From Chara braunii (Eukaryota > Streptophyta > Charophyceae > Charales > Characeae), in the NCBI GenBank assembly GCA_003427395.1, contig BFEA01000276.1, forward strand, positions 1,189,966 through 1,253,965: DNA of 64,000 nt. Direction: 5' to 3'. Positions within the stretch are counted from its first letter, which is position 1. Every line of letters begins with the position of its first letter. The translations under genes and the position numbers were made by a program. Below the pieces are notes generated by a model. The model was not told the DNA's origin and made no database searches. It saw only the letters and a program-made list of their open reading frames with translations. Positions 11,576 through 22,476 of the stretch are shown here, one piece after another.

Positions 11576-12594
11576 CAGTTTCCGACCAGAACTTGCTTGC
11601 CTTGACTTTCAACATCTGAAGTTCCAGCAGGGTCTCCTGGTTGAGCCACTTGAGGTTATCATGTTTTTTCACTTCATATTTTAAGTAAACATCCCATTCA
11701 GCTAGTCTGTGTTCCCTTTCAGTCACGGTCAAATGGTCGTAACCCCTGGTGGAAAATTATCGTTGATGAAACTCCATATCTCCTTTTGAATGAGTGTGTC
11801 CCTAGTGAGGCTATCTGATATGGAAGGTAACGATAGAGACGGCAGAGCAGTACCCAGCAGTGTGACCTCCCCATATACTGCACCCGGAGGGACAGAAAGA
11901 CCTACCTCCCATGTACCCTCTTTGAGTCTGACCGGAAAAATAACTATACCACTTTTGGTAGGGGACAATACTCCCTGCCCTTTAGCCAGACGATGCTTCA
12001 GCCTCTGTCTCTTAGTTGCGAGCTCAGACTCTAGTAGAGTTTGGGGATTTTGAGAATTTTGATAAATTTCTATTTTTGTCAAATCCACTGAAACTTCTAC
12101 TTTTCCAACTCCTTCTCTATCCTCCACCAGGGTCCTTTCCTGATGTTCATTTGGAAGATCTTCAGTGAGATTTACCACGTGACTCTTCGTCTGTGTCAAG
12201 GGAGACCCTTGCAATGATCGTCCTTCCTCGATCACCGAAACAGGAACAAATTTTATTCCCTTACCACCCCTTTGTCACTAGTACTAACACTGTCGTGAAG
12301 GAATGTTGGAAAGCATTCATTGACAGTGACAGTCTGCAGTTCGTGTTGAGAGTTAATGTCCTTAGTACCAGTGACATCCGTGGTTCCCGTGAAAAGTAGT
12401 ACACCATCATTGATGATCTCAGCCTGTTGTTTTTGTAACCCCAGACTTAAAACTGTAGTTTTCACCAGCTGGCAAGGGAACTCACAGTCATCATAGTATT
12501 GTGGTAATGGTTGAAGCTTCCTGGTACCAACAACAATGGGAGATAAAGAGAGTTCATTATCTTTCATACTTAATTCCTGAAGCATATGAGACAT
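11526..12594 (-). pseudogene. LINE region between ORF1 linker and endonuclease
   Basis: Several frames on the minus strand (12594-12253, 12235-11729, 11732-11526) join end to end only if shifts are allowed. The protein has a basic patch 'KRQRLKHRLAKGQG' and otherwise no motif I recognise. Position suggests the end of ORF1 or the start of ORF2. Between 12595 and 13122 no frame on this strand stays open for long. Confidence 0.4.
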
Positions 12595-13122
12595 ATGAGT
12601 ACCGTGAGTCTCCCCAATTACCTGAGATCCTTAAGACTCATGAGACTCAGGGGACTTATGAGCCTCACAATCTCATTCTAACAACCCTTGACTGTGTTTA
12701 CATGAGGCAGCAATCTGTTGTCCCTTTGGGAGCTGCAAAAACTTATTTTCCTCTGTGAGCTCAGAAATCACAATTTTGAATCTAAACTGTTTGCTTTGTT
12801 GCTTTTCTGGAACTGGGAATTGTACCTCAATATTCTCTTTCTCCCGCTGAGATTGATCATGTGCTGGTCCCAGGGACTGAGAAGATTCATATAACTTGGG
12901 ACCAGCAGCAAGGATAGTATTCTCCTGACGTTGCAGCTCAAAAACCTCATCCTCTTCCCCCTCTTCCCCCTGTAAAGCTAGGGGTTGAAATCGATTTTGT
13001 AGGCTAGGTAGTTTAACTCATCTCCTTAGGAGAGTGTGATTAAACCTAGTAGAGATTATTGATAAGACTTTGGCGCAAACATCATCCCAGGTAATCCCCG
13101 GCAGAGGGCCTTGAATCAGAAT

Positions 13123-14058
13123 TTATTCCAAGCTTTTACTATCACCCACCATTAAAATTAAATCCTCAAAAATATGAGACCACGAAATGTCTGTCAATAC
13201 AGAGTGTTGGTTCTTCAGATTACACAGCAACCAATCCGATAGTTGGAGAACAACAGATTCCACATTCAAAGAGAACGTGGAATCAGAGTTGTCCGCAGAT
13301 TGAACCGATGGGGGACGAGCGCAGGGCTGAACAGACTCAACATCCATTGGTTCCGAACCAAGAACAACTCTGAAAGGGTCTACATCCATGGGAACCCCTT
13401 CAGAATCAGAGTTGTCCTTCTGTTTTGCTGGTCCTTTCTTTTTTACCTCCCTCCATTCTGAAACTCCCCCAGAATCACTTCTTGGCAGGTAGTCTGTTGC
13501 CTTGGGGCCCACAGACCTCTCCATATTGTCGGATGGTGGGGCGGCCAAACCTTTATATTTCTGATTTTTTCGGTTTCCCACCCCCGTCCCTGACTGCATC
13601 ACGTCACTATCCCCATTACCAGTACTGTGGATTCCTTGCATATCTCCCCTCTTTATCTGAACTTTCACTCCAGACACCTGACCCTGCTTAGTTTGGCTAC
13701 TCTGAGATGCCTTTCCCACTTGAGATGAGGGTTGAGGTTGGTGAGGAGGCGATTGAGGAGGGAGCCAGTCCACTGGTGGGCGGGGAGATTTGTGAACATC
13801 ACTCCTCCCTTCCCAAACCCAGCCCACTGGTTGTCCCACTTGATTCTGATCCTCACGATAAACCCATCCCTCATAACCAGATACCATGGAAAGCCATCTG
13901 TTGGGCCTTTGCAGGTCCCGTTTGAGACGCTGATCTAGGGGGATCGCGTGCTGGGGATGATGGGGGCATACATGGTCATTGTGAAGGTGACCATAAGCCT
14001 TATACTTAAAACACCAGGGACGAAACTTATGCGTTGTGTGAATCTGATAGACCCGGCC
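13123..14058 (-). pseudogene. LINE ORF1, zinc-knuckle-like and C-terminal part
   Basis: In frame upstream of the methionine at 13887 the minus strand encodes 'PWCFKYKAYGHLHNDHVC' (about 14024-13970). It looks like a retroviral CCHC knuckle in which the second cysteine is tyrosine and the last spacing is six rather than four. The rest (13887-13123) is hydrophilic, P/Q/S-rich and has repeated 'MDV' acidic motifs, as is usual for ORF1 linkers. A Cys-to-Tyr change would impair zinc binding in the canonical family, consistent with decay. Confidence 0.5.
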
Positions 14059-14080
14059 ACCAATTTTGAATGGTATGATG

Positions 14081-15371
14081 TCATCTGAAGGACACCAGTG
14101 AAAAAAGTTGTTCTTTAGGAAGGTCCAGGGCCAGCATCAAGTAGTCATCCCGCTTTGCCACATACGATGGCAGCGGGTTGATGAAGTCCACTATTTTAAA
14201 TTGCTGATCAAAATCATGAATGAACGCTGCCTGGACTTCAATCGGGATGTGTCTGAATTCGACCCAGTAGAAGTCCTTCATGAGTTGGTCCCTTTTTCCT
14301 TCTGGGCCAACCTTCTTAGGAAGCCATGGGTAGATTCCGACCTCAGCCTGATCCCATAGTATTTTCTTCCATGCATCCATTCTGACCTTGTCCTTGTCAA
14401 AAAGGCTCAGCACAGTGAAAACCGTAAGGGTAATTGGCTGAATTAGGAAGAACTCTCTTACACCTTCAGGCCCATCTCTCAGCGATTCCAGTCTCTTACA
14501 AATGAATTTGAGCTTGTCATTAACTGACCTATAGGTCGCATTCATAGAAGATCCAATTACTAGCATGTTTAGTATAAACAGAATCAAGTTGAGCCAGTTT
14601 ATCTGGTGGATACGACTTCATCAGAGTCTTCCTTCCCCCTTGCTCAATCACCAGTTGTTCAGACTGTAGGAGGAAGAGCGAGAGAAAGTATGCCCTAGCC
14701 GAAGATAAATTCCGAAGAGGAACCTTCAACTCCTCTGGCGGGGAACCAGTGGGATCAATCGACGGGCGCTGAATATTAAGAGTTTTATTTTGCAAGGATT
14801 CTTTCACTCTTTGTGCCCATGAGGGTTGCTTGTGATCCTGATATGATGTGCTTCCCGCTTTTTCCTGCGATGCTTGTTGTGTTGCCTGTTGAGTCTGGAT
14901 TTTTTCGTGCATCCTTTCCTCTTCCGTCAATACTTCGTCATCATTCGGTTCATTTCCTTCTCCCATTATCAAATCCCTGACAACAACATTCTCGCTGTTG
15001 ATGGTAATGCTGGTTTGTGTGGAGACTTCTGTTGCCGAGAACTCAGGATGCATAGATGATGAGGTCACTGAGTTCACTTAGTTCATACGGGACGCATGAT
15101 CAGAGAGTATACCTATCCCCCCATTCCCTTCGTGATGTTGCATTGAGACCGGTGAAGAGGGCAAGGGATTATTTTCCTTCTGCGTGAACAACAGTTTTTC
15201 TTCGTTTCCTGACAGCCTCCTTGTGTGACATCCCGCATTTTGGCTGGTTGTTGTCGCTCTCGGACGAGCATAGGGCAATGAACCAATCTGTTTGAACATT
15301 ACATGTCGCATTGCCCCCTGATAAAACAATAATGATTCTGGTCCTTTTGCCCGACGAAAGCTGAGCTTCAT
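14081..15371 (-). pseudogene. LINE ORF1, N-terminal and central part (broken)
   Basis: Open from an ATG at 15371, interrupted by an in-frame TAA at 15078-15080, continuing to about 14529, then shifting frame and continuing to 14081. The first 250 residues are low-complexity and rich in Q, S and E. The central part (about 14587-14081) has 'FYWVEFRHIPIEVQ' followed by hydrophobic and charged residues. That resembles the DUF4283-like domain found before the zinc knuckle in plant LINE ORF1 proteins. In that family ORF1 is the RNA-binding particle protein. Domain assignment is inference from pattern only. Confidence 0.55.
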
Positions 15372-15713
15372 TGTGAGGGGCGTGTGTGTATCTTGTGGGT
15401 ATGTGTGTGTATATGTGTCAATGGTGTATGTGTTGGATTATGTGTTGATTGTGTGTGAAAATGTATGTGTGTCTGTGTGTGTATTTGAGTGATTGTGTAA
15501 GAGATCCCTTATGTGTGAGAGGAGAGGCAGTCCGTGTGGACGCCTAACAATCAATCAGGGTAGTAGTCTGGGATGAGATTAATCCTGCAGACACATTGGA
15601 CAACTTATACAATAAATTATAATCCCGTAATTCTGTAATTCTTTTATTCCTCTTTCTGATTATAAGTTTGATTTTTTATTTTTTTATTTTTTTATTTTTT
15701 TATTTTTTTTTTG
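15372..15713. repeat. GT-rich tract and (T6-7 A)n minisatellite at LINE 5' side
   Basis: From 15388 to about 15490 the plus strand is dominated by TGTGTG-like dinucleotides. At 15668-15713 a unit of T6-7 plus A repeats five or six times. Either could lie in the LINE 5' UTR or just outside it. No gene is supported. Confidence 0.7.
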
Positions 15714-15896
15714 CTGGCTTGGACCGCAAACAGGCAGGGGGGGGACTTTAGAGGGAAAGAGGATATGGGGAGGCTCAAAATATAGAGGAGGGAATACACC
15801 TTCTCAATTGTCGATACTCGTCATTGAGCCAGGTTGTCCTTCAATTTGCTTCTGGGCGAAAATTGAAAGGACTGCTTCTCGTTGCTCCACACCCTG

Positions 15897-16431
15897 ACAT
15901 TAACAGCAATCTGCTTCCCTTACTCAGTCCTCTCTCCAGCTTAACTCTTCCACCTCATCGTCAACTACTTCCTTCAATTCCCCTTACTCTCTCGTTCGTG
16001 CTTATATCTGTAAACTCAAACCTCTTCGACTCCCCCTTAAGATCAGTTACACCACCCAGGGCTAAGGTCTTGTAAACCCACCGTTTCCCTATCACTTCGC
16101 ACAAACATAATCAATACCACCCTTTCCTTGATTTGTCTGTTCTATTAGGGCAGGCACTCAATGTCAACAGCAATCTGTTCCCTTACACAATCCTCTCTCC
16201 AACTTAACTCTTCCACCTCATCGTCAACTACTTCCTTCTATTCCCCTTGCTCTCTTGACCGTGCTTATTTATGCAAACTCAAACTTATTCGACACCTGCT
16301 TAAGATTAGTTACACCACCCAGAGCTGAGATCGTGATACCCGCCGTTTTTCTATCACTTCATATCGACTTAATAAATATCCCCCTTTCCTTGACTTGTCT
16401 GTTCTATTACGGCAGACACTCAATATCCCAG
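15897..16431. repeat. Tandem repeat, about 263-bp unit, two copies plus partial third
   Basis: The segment beginning 'aacagcaatctg' at 15902 recurs at 16166, and 'cactcaat' at 16155 recurs at 16417. Shared words include 'cctcatcgtcaactacttcc', 'ttagttacaccaccca' and 'ttgtctgttctatta'. Copies differ at perhaps one base in eight. No coding frame is shared. Confidence 0.85.
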
Positions 16432-16481
16432 GTGACTTCAACTAATTTGTCAACCCCCAATCCACTAATTGTATTGACCAA

Positions 16482-17045
16482 AATATGAAACAATCGGAAT
16501 ATACTTCCAATAAGACAGAATTCAATAGAGATGGCCCTATTGATGACGTGGACGAAACAATGAGAATATACTTCTAAAAAGACAGAATTCATTCGGGATG
16601 ACCCTATTGATGACGTGGCGCAGAAGAATCCCCTTCCTTGCTAGAGAACATCCCCTTTACCACCCTCTAATTAGTGGTCAAACAGGTGTCCCTGTTGCTG
16701 GCGTGGCGCTTTAGAAAATCAAATTTCTCTGTCTTACTTGCTGATGTGCATTCTCGTGCCCAACCCTCTAAACACCGGTCAAACACTATAATAATTTTGC
16801 AAAGACTTAATCGTTGCGCCCCCCTTCCATTTCTCAGACGCACCAAGACACAGATCCTATAACACGAGGCTGTCTCCACTCTGACATTGGCTGGAAACAC
16901 CACCTCCCAGAAGAAAACCACCTCAGTAACCAATACAACATCGATCTAAATGTGCATTGTCGTACCCAACCCTTTGACCAGCAGTCAAGCACGTAGCCTT
17001 GGCTGGAAACAATGCCTCCCAGAAGAAAACCACCTCATGATACAA
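16482..17045. repeat. Further short tandem duplications
   Basis: A unit of about 70 bp with 'atatacttc', 'aagacagaattca' and 'ccctattgatgacgtgg' occurs twice (16484-16553, 16554-16620). A second unit of about 113 bp occurs twice near 16884 and 16997, with 'ggctggaaaca' and 'cctcccagaagaaaaccacc'. A third word, 'atgtgcatt..cgt.cccaaccct', occurs at about 16744 and 16949. No gene is supported. Confidence 0.75.
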
Positions 17046-17517
17046 TTCACCCCTGAAGTGATTATGATTTGATACAATGGCATGCTGAGTTAAAGTTCTC
17101 CTTGGCTGTTACACCCTTCAACGCCCACTTTGCCTTCACAGGGACCGAAACTCCTCTGATTCCATACGCATTAACGAAAGTTAACGCACAGGGCCATTCA
17201 CCGTTCTCAATACCACGGCGGCTATGGAATCTAAATCGCGGAACCAAGGAGGCATGCCTCAATGAACAGGCAAACACCAATCCACTGTCGTGCTCTCCTT
17301 AATCAAGCGTGAAGCCGCGTCAGCCTGTGACGTGGAGACGCTAAGTGTCTCTGTTCTACGGCGCGCGTGCGCTAGGCGCCTTCCTCCCCTCCCTACCACC
17401 CTATGATGGTAGAACCCTATCCATCCAGTCTATAGATTCTCGAAACAAAGAAAGAGATCAGTCCCACTCCTATCTATCAGGCCAGGAGACGAAACTTTAG
17501 CTTTGATACTATGCGCA
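17046..17517. other. Stretch without recognisable features
   Basis: Only short overlapping frames without family resemblance. The word 'atgatggtagaacc' near 17404 is shared with 6358, suggesting LINE-related 3' DNA. Confidence 0.3.
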
Positions 17518-17606
17518 GGTGGAAATCGGGTCCAGCGTCCCTAATCAGTGATATGCGGAAATCTTATTGTGATGTGTATGAGCTGGAATTCGGGACCAGC
17601 CTCCCC
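17518..17606 (-). repeat. Two LINE 3'-end hairpin cores
   Basis: The core occurs at about 17518-17541 and, more diverged, at about 17580-17606 (gctggaattcgggaccagc). The preceding 'ccaggagacgaaac' word is shared with 6223. Minus orientation, no tail. Confidence 0.6.
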
Positions 17607-17834
17607 ATTATGTGTTCGCACCTACATCACAAAAAAGAGCCGTACATCTCAGAAAAAGAGCCGAGGCATTGATTACTTCCCTGCGTAAGGGAAAAATTGA
17701 CCTCCAGCTCTAATGTACCCTAATTGCCTTGTAGGGTGACGTGGCACAATTCCTCCAAAAGACAACAATCCTAACGATCCCTCAACCATTACCCACCCCA
17801 CCCACTGAGACAGCCCATGCCCCGTCAGCTGTAA

Positions 17835-18608
17835 CTAATAGGGGGCAATCAACCATCCAATCCCCTCACGAGGCCAAACTTCAGAGCATGGACGAAAGTA
17901 ATGAAAAAATGAAATTCGCCCTAGCTTCCGCAGTTTCCAACCGAGTTGCCTCCATGCTGACGAAGAACGGAAGTTGCCGCCGTAGTCGACAACCCATTCC
18001 TTGGTGCTGGTGTCTGCAGTCACCATCGCCAGCCTGTGTGCCTCCTCACCCTCATCGTTGTTGTTGTTGTTGTTGTTGTTGTAGTTGTTGTTGTTGATTA
18101 TAACAAATGTTGTGTTCTCCAGCGCTGTCCGATCTGCCTCCTCAATCGCTGCGTGCAAACCATCGGGCGTCATAAGCGTCCTCCCTACAAACCCTCCAGT
18201 GAGCCACCCCCCATCCCGCTCATCCAACCCGGAGGACCAAGCCTCCATTATTTCACACGCATGACGACCCTTGCGAAAAAGGGCTTTGCAGGCCGCCAAC
18301 TCAGCCTCCGCCCTCCGCCAATCAGTGTAAGGTTCAAGTCCGGGATCTAGCTCCTCCTCCAGCTCCTCCAGCTCCCTCATTATATCTAACATGAGATTCG
18401 AGCGGTGATCCACCCATTCGGCCAAGGGGAACGCACCCCCTTCATCTGCCCGCCGCTCCTGAGATCGTTGACTCAGCTCACCCACCGTCTCCTGCAGCTG
18501 CCGATGGGCCACCGCCAAGATGTCAAGCCATACTGCTGCGTGTAGTTGTAGTATCCCCTTTGAATCCATCGCGCTTCTGATGAAAATAGTCAATACTCTG
18601 GCCGGCAC
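17835..18608 (-). CDS. Hypothetical protein with asparagine run, 257 aa
   Basis: The longest uninterrupted frame outside recognisable retroelements. Met at 18608 or, more plausibly, at 18569. The first half looks alpha-helical and acidic ('MRELEELEEELDPGLEPY') with W and L spaced as in real proteins. Near residue 172 an asparagine run is encoded by the (AAC)n microsatellite (plus strand (GTT)n, 18055-18093). The region is GC-richer than its flanks. I recognise no domain. No splice or promoter evidence was found, and a rival frame overlaps at 18523-18837. It may be a host gene, an exon or chance. Confidence 0.35.
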   Translation of the reverse strand: MPARVLTIFIRSAMDSKGILQLHAAVWLDILAVAHRQLQETVGELSQRSQERRADEGGAFPLAEWVDHRSNLMLDIMRELEELEEELDPGLEPYTDWRRAEAELAACKALFRKGRHACEIMEAWSSGLDERDGGWLTGGFVGRTLMTPDGLHAAIEEADRTALENTTFVIINNNNYNNNNNNNNDEGEEAHRLAMVTADTSTKEWVVDYGGNFRSSSAWRQLGWKLRKLGRISFFHYFRPCSEVWPREGIGWLIAPY

Positions 18609-19231
18609 TTCCCCTGTTCACTCGTCGTCCTCCTTCGGAACAGCCACGTGACGCATGACCATACTGCCACGTGTCAGGTGCGTCAACAGGCCCAGCAACC
18701 TGGGAGAGAAAAAACCTTCCCAGATGTTGGTTGAGCCAGGTGCAACCGAGCCTCGTCGGTTGGCTGGCGCAGGATGCTAGCGCTAGCGCTACCGTCATTA
18801 GTCTGCTCTTATCACACTTTATTACCAATTTCTGCACTGCACTGCACTGATGGTTTCTTTCCGAACAGAAGTGCGAGGACCTCTCCTGTCGCCGACTGAC
18901 TTAGTCTCCCCCCTATCAGAATGTAGTTATGTAGCTTGTTTCAACAAACAAGCCATCACACCAGGTATTTTCCCTTTGCCATAGACTGAATTGTAAGCTT
19001 CGGCTCCTCTAAAGTGATTGGCCTATCCAACTCCAGCTTTTACTCGAATGAGATACAAGCATCAAGGTTCTTCCACATGTCACATGATAAGGATAAACGT
19101 TCATCAATATGACAATAGAGTCACCTCTTGGTCAGGACGACATTAAAGCACTCTACCACAGTTTCCAGGCTTGATTCATAAATGACAATACACATTATAT
19201 ATTGATTGGGGTTTCGAGACTAACATAATAT

Positions 19232-20703
19232 GGCCCTGGAATTTCCTTGTGGCTCTTAAGGGAAATTTGCGGCGTCGTTCCACTCATCCTTGGGGACCTC
19301 CCCCGAGGATGTTTCCTTGTGGCGTGCCCGCGGCCGTTTTCATACGGAAATTAGTGGCCGCGGGGTCGGTGGTCCTTGGTCCACCGTCTTTTGTCCGTGT
19401 GGAGGTGGCGTGGTCCAGTGACGTGTGGCGGGAAACGGCATGAGGCGGGCGAGGGGAAACAAAATTAACCCGGGGGGCGTCAACGTTTGAAATTCAAATT
19501 TCGAATGACGGCTGTGACGACGACGACGACGTGCGGCTGGCGGCGCGAAGACTACGTACCGCTGAAACTGGCTCAGCGGTGGTGTCACTTCCGTCCCCCG
19601 GCCGTTGCGAGTGCGCAAGCATCGTCGGGTGCGTCCATCACCGTCGACCTTCACACATGTTGACTGCGCCTTGAAACACATTTCCATCTGTGGGACTGCA
19701 TCCAGAGAAAAGGGGCCAGCTTTCGACGGATGTCTTCGGCTTCTTCGTTGGGTGTGGAAGGACGACACACACGGCAGCGGAGCGACGGGTCCATGTCCAG
19801 GTTGCGGTTATGGAGGGCAGCGAAGATGGTGGACGTCCGGGTTTAATGCCTCTTGAGCTGCAGGCCGTGGAGGCGGCCGTGTCTACCGTTGTTCTTCGAT
19901 GTCAGCAGGAGAGGGCGCTGGGTCGACTGAAGGAGCAGTTGTGCGAGCGTAGGTGGAGGACATTGATGCAAGCTCCAGACGATGGCCCCGATTACGTGGC
20001 GACCTCAAAGGCTGTTGTTCAGCTGTGCTACGCATTGGGTTGCAGAGTGATTCCTCGAGCGACGTCGAGATAGTGGATGAAGTGCAGGACAGGGAGCAGG
20101 ACAGGGAGCAGGACAGGGAGCTGCCGGTCTGGTTAGTCGTCGATCCATTCTGTCGCCGTTCTTGGAAGATCTCCTTTTGCGAGTCGCGACAGGGAGCAGG
20201 CCGACAAAACACACAGCACGACGATGAGGAGTCGCAGAGGCAGCCTGTGCGACACGTCGGTGCGGACAAGCATTCAAATTTTCGACCGTTGTCGACGATC
20301 GCCCAGCGCAGCAGACCGCATGACACCTGCCGGCGACGCCCGATTCAACGGATGGAGGCCTCACGCGGACGGTGACCGTTTGGAGCCGTTGGGGTGCCGC
20401 CCAAACAGTGGAGGGCAGGGATGTCCGTGCTCCCGTTCGGTGGACCACGTCTGGACCACCCTGAAACCGAAACTGTGCGTCGACGCATGTCTCCGCCGCT
20501 CCGAATTTCGCGCTTCCTTGTGCTCCGAGGGACCTCGGGAGGTCCCTTGGGGATTAGGAAAAATTGGTTGTAGCCACAAAGATGCCACAAAGAAATTTCC
20601 TTGTGCTGTTTTCACTTTTTTTTTCACGAATCGTCCCCGAGGACAGGTGGAACGAGCACTTCCTTGTGGATTTCGGATCCACAAGGAGTGTCTAACGAGG
20701 CCC
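19232..20703. mobile_element. DNA-transposon-like element with subterminal inverted repeats (1.47 kb)
   Basis: The right end (20600-20703) has 'gtccccgaggacaggtggaacga', a T9 run, 'ttccttgtgga' and 'aggagtgtctaacgaggccc'. Each matches the ends of the MITE at 22477-22934. The left end has the inverse words 'ttccttgtgg' and 'cgttccactcatccttgggga'. A perfect palindrome gggacctc-g-gaggtccc lies near 20528-20547. Terminal repeats are imperfect at the outermost bases, and no clean TSD is visible (tat/tga). The interior has GC-rich short frames (for example 19690-20073, about 127 aa) that I cannot assign. Probably a nonautonomous relative of PIF/Harbinger; moderate certainty. Confidence 0.5.
20088..20124 (+). 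repeat. 12-bp tandem repeat, three copies
   Basis: The unit gacagggagcag repeats three times inside the 1.47-kb element. In one frame it reads as repeated D-R-E-Q. Confidence 0.85.
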
Positions 20704-21004
20704 TGAGCTTTGCTTGTTGGCTGGATTCATAAATGACCATACACATCATATAGTGATTAGGGTTTCGTGACTAATAGAATATGGGTATAGGTAGATTGTT
20801 TCTGTCTATTTCCGCCTGTTGGATATTGGGTTTCGTGCCTGTTTCCGCCTGTTGGATATAGATTAACAACATGAAATGGGTTTGTTGGATCCGTTTTCCA
20901 GCAAATACAAACCACAGCACTGTGATATACATCACAACATGGTTAGGATTTCGTGTGATTGGATTGATGACTCAGTTGGGTTTAGAGTTTCTATAGATTA
21001 GATG

Positions 21005-21125
21005 GACAGGGCTGCCGGACCCGTTTCCCGACACATATATTCACACCTATGCACACGGACGTTGGACCTGATTTCCAGTGGATACATTTTTCATCATTGT
21101 ACAGGGACGCTGGAAAAATTTGGCC
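21005..21125 (+). repeat. Three diverged LINE 3'-end cores in tandem
   Basis: Cores at about 21007 (gccggacccgtttcccga), 21058 (gttggacctgatttccagt) and 21107 (gacgctggaaaaattt). In the second, both arms changed yet can still pair through G.U wobble. Plus orientation, no tail. Confidence 0.55.
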
Positions 21126-21274
21126 GGCGCCCACGCCGGCTCTTCAGTCATCAAAGATAGAAAGAAATCACGCGCGCCTCAAGTCTACGTGCCCACACAC
21201 TCTCTACTATAATCAACCACTCAATCAACGTAAACCATAAGCTCAGTCGCGCCTCGCGCGGTATACTTGGACTT

Positions 21275-21350
21275 TTAAACCAAAACTATTTTCCTGTCAT
21301 TTGCAAAAACCAGGGCGGATACCCTCGTAAGGGTATTCGCACCGACAACG
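21275..21350 (-). repeat. Hairpin terminus related to the end of the 11-kb blocks
   Basis: On the minus strand, 'gtcggtgcgaataccctta' runs into 'cgagggtatccgcc' and 'tttttgcaaatg'. The right end of the 11-kb block, read the same way, has 'gtcggacaaaataccctta', 'caagggtattttgcc' and 'tctttgcattcg'. The hairpin and its flanks are shared while the rest is not. A member of the same family once ended here, or a small fragment remains. Confidence 0.45.
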
Positions 21351-21464
21351 GGGGCAAACCGCGGAACAGGACGCAGTAATCCCTCGTATTCCGTATTTAA
21401 AAAAAAAGGATTTCCCTGCGCGATGATCGCGCAAAAATTTCCCTCCCTCCAGCAGAACAAGAAA

Positions 21465-21520
21465 GAAGTTGGACCCGGCTCCAACAGGTGACACTCCCCA
21501 CCAATACATGGAGCAGCCCA
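21465..21520 (+). repeat. LINE 3'-end fragment (core and accaatacatgg module)
   Basis: 'gttggacccggctccaac' followed by 'aggtgacactccccaccaat' and 'acatggagcagccc' reproduces the order seen at 635-700 in plus orientation. The A tail is not adjacent. Confidence 0.6.
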
Positions 21521-21618
21521 ACAAATAAGCCCTCAATTCGGACGGTTCTCTTACCACCGCCGGAATAGAGGGCTTACATAAAGGGCTGTTTCCCCAGGAA
21601 AAAAAAAAGAAAAAAGTT

Positions 21619-22210
21619 ATGGCAACAATTATTTCTATGCTCGCTAAGGCGCGATCAATTACCCGCCGTTGTGGGACCAGCCTCTTTCCAAAGGACGAGG
21701 GTATTCATGTAGTTGGGCGAGCCCTTCCCGATAACCTCCGAAATACAGTTGTGCAGAAAGTCGCACGTTCATGGAAAGTAGTTCGTCACAGCGGGATCCG
21801 ATCACCTCATCTATTGCGTGCTGGGCTTGCTGCAAGTCAAACTGATGGTCTTTCCTTTCAAAGGAGCACCTTGCACGCCAGGCCAGCATCAGGATGTGCA
21901 GTTTTGTGTATGAGAACAGGTCGACTGCGAAGGGAGACCAGTGGGCTAGCTTGTGTGGATTCTTACCGAGCAAAAGGAGGCCCAGATCCCATGGGATGTG
22001 GAATGTCGTCAATGAGTGAAAAGTCGCGTCCCACCAGCGCCACAGCTGGCCTACCATCGGGTACACTGGGAGGCAGTGTTCGGGCGTTGCTCTGGCGGGC
22101 GGGGACGCTCACCTGCAGTCAGAGCGAATGAGGGACAACTGGGCCTTTCAGTTCCAAGTCTGTTCTTGACACCAACCAGTCTGGTGTGGGGAGACATCGG
22201 TGAACCCCTG
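21619..22210 (-). pseudogene. LINE ORF2 C-terminal fragment
   Basis: The minus strand from 22066 encodes 'GQLWRWWDATFHSL', 'LLLLGKNPHKLAHWSPF' and 'HILMLAWRARCSFER'. These correspond to 'TQIWRWWDAVWTIL', 'LLLLGVSAAPRPDWSPK' and 'IELLMLA-stop-RARCSFER' of the LINE at 59151-60345, so both belong to one subfamily. No RT is present; the copy is 5'-truncated. A short A-rich run lies at 21599-21617 on the plus strand, which is not the expected tail orientation. Confidence 0.7.
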
Positions 22211-22387
22211 TTAATTTCTTGATTCAACAGGTGAAGACGGCTCTCAGAGCCTATTCACACTACGACTTTCTGAATTATTTGTGGATGTAAATGAGGCCAT
22301 GTAGATCGAGGTCCGACCGTAAATGTGTCAGGTCCATTAAAGATAGTGCTAGTGTGAGTATGCCCTCAGATAAGTCATATTTTTTTA

Positions 22388-22470
22388 AGTTCCCTTTTTT
22401 TTTTTTTTTGAAAACACCAGCGTTGGCCTACTAGAGGAAGTGATAAGAGCAGCTTCCGGTCGGTGGAAAA
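22388..22470 (-). repeat. LINE/SINE 3'-terminal module with T tract
   Basis: T tract 22389-22409, then 'gaaaacaccagcgttggcctactagaggaagtgataagagcagc' style sequence containing the 'gataagagca' hairpin loop. The hairpin arms are poorly paired here. It stops at the MITE insertion. Confidence 0.5.
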
Positions 22471-22476
22471 AAGTTA

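Larger units (their letters stand above)
6663..15371 (-). mobile_element. L1-like LINE, long but decayed copy
   Basis: In order on the minus strand are an ORF1/gag-like region (15371 to about 11600), an APE-type endonuclease (about 11340-10500), a reverse transcriptase (about 10086-8740), a zinc-binding C-terminal region (about 7600-7300), a C-terminal tail ending near 6848, a 3' UTR containing the family hairpin core (6698-6721) and an A tail (T tract 6664-6681 on plus). That order is the standard plan of L1-clade elements of plants and algae. At least eight stops or frameshifts break the two reading frames, so the copy is dead as sequenced. Its 5' limit is uncertain; GT-rich DNA follows 15371. 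Target-site duplications were not identified. Confidence 0.85.
19171..20785. repeat. 62-bp direct repeats flanking a 1.47-kb insertion
   Basis: 'gattcataaatgac.atacacat.atata.tgatt.gggtttcg.gactaa...aatatgg' occurs at 19171-19233 and 20724-20786 with about eight differences. The DNA between the copies is the palindrome-rich element described separately. The copies are too diverged for a recent target-site duplication. A tandem word of 18 bp ('tttccgcctgttggatat') follows at 20809-20865. Confidence 0.75.
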
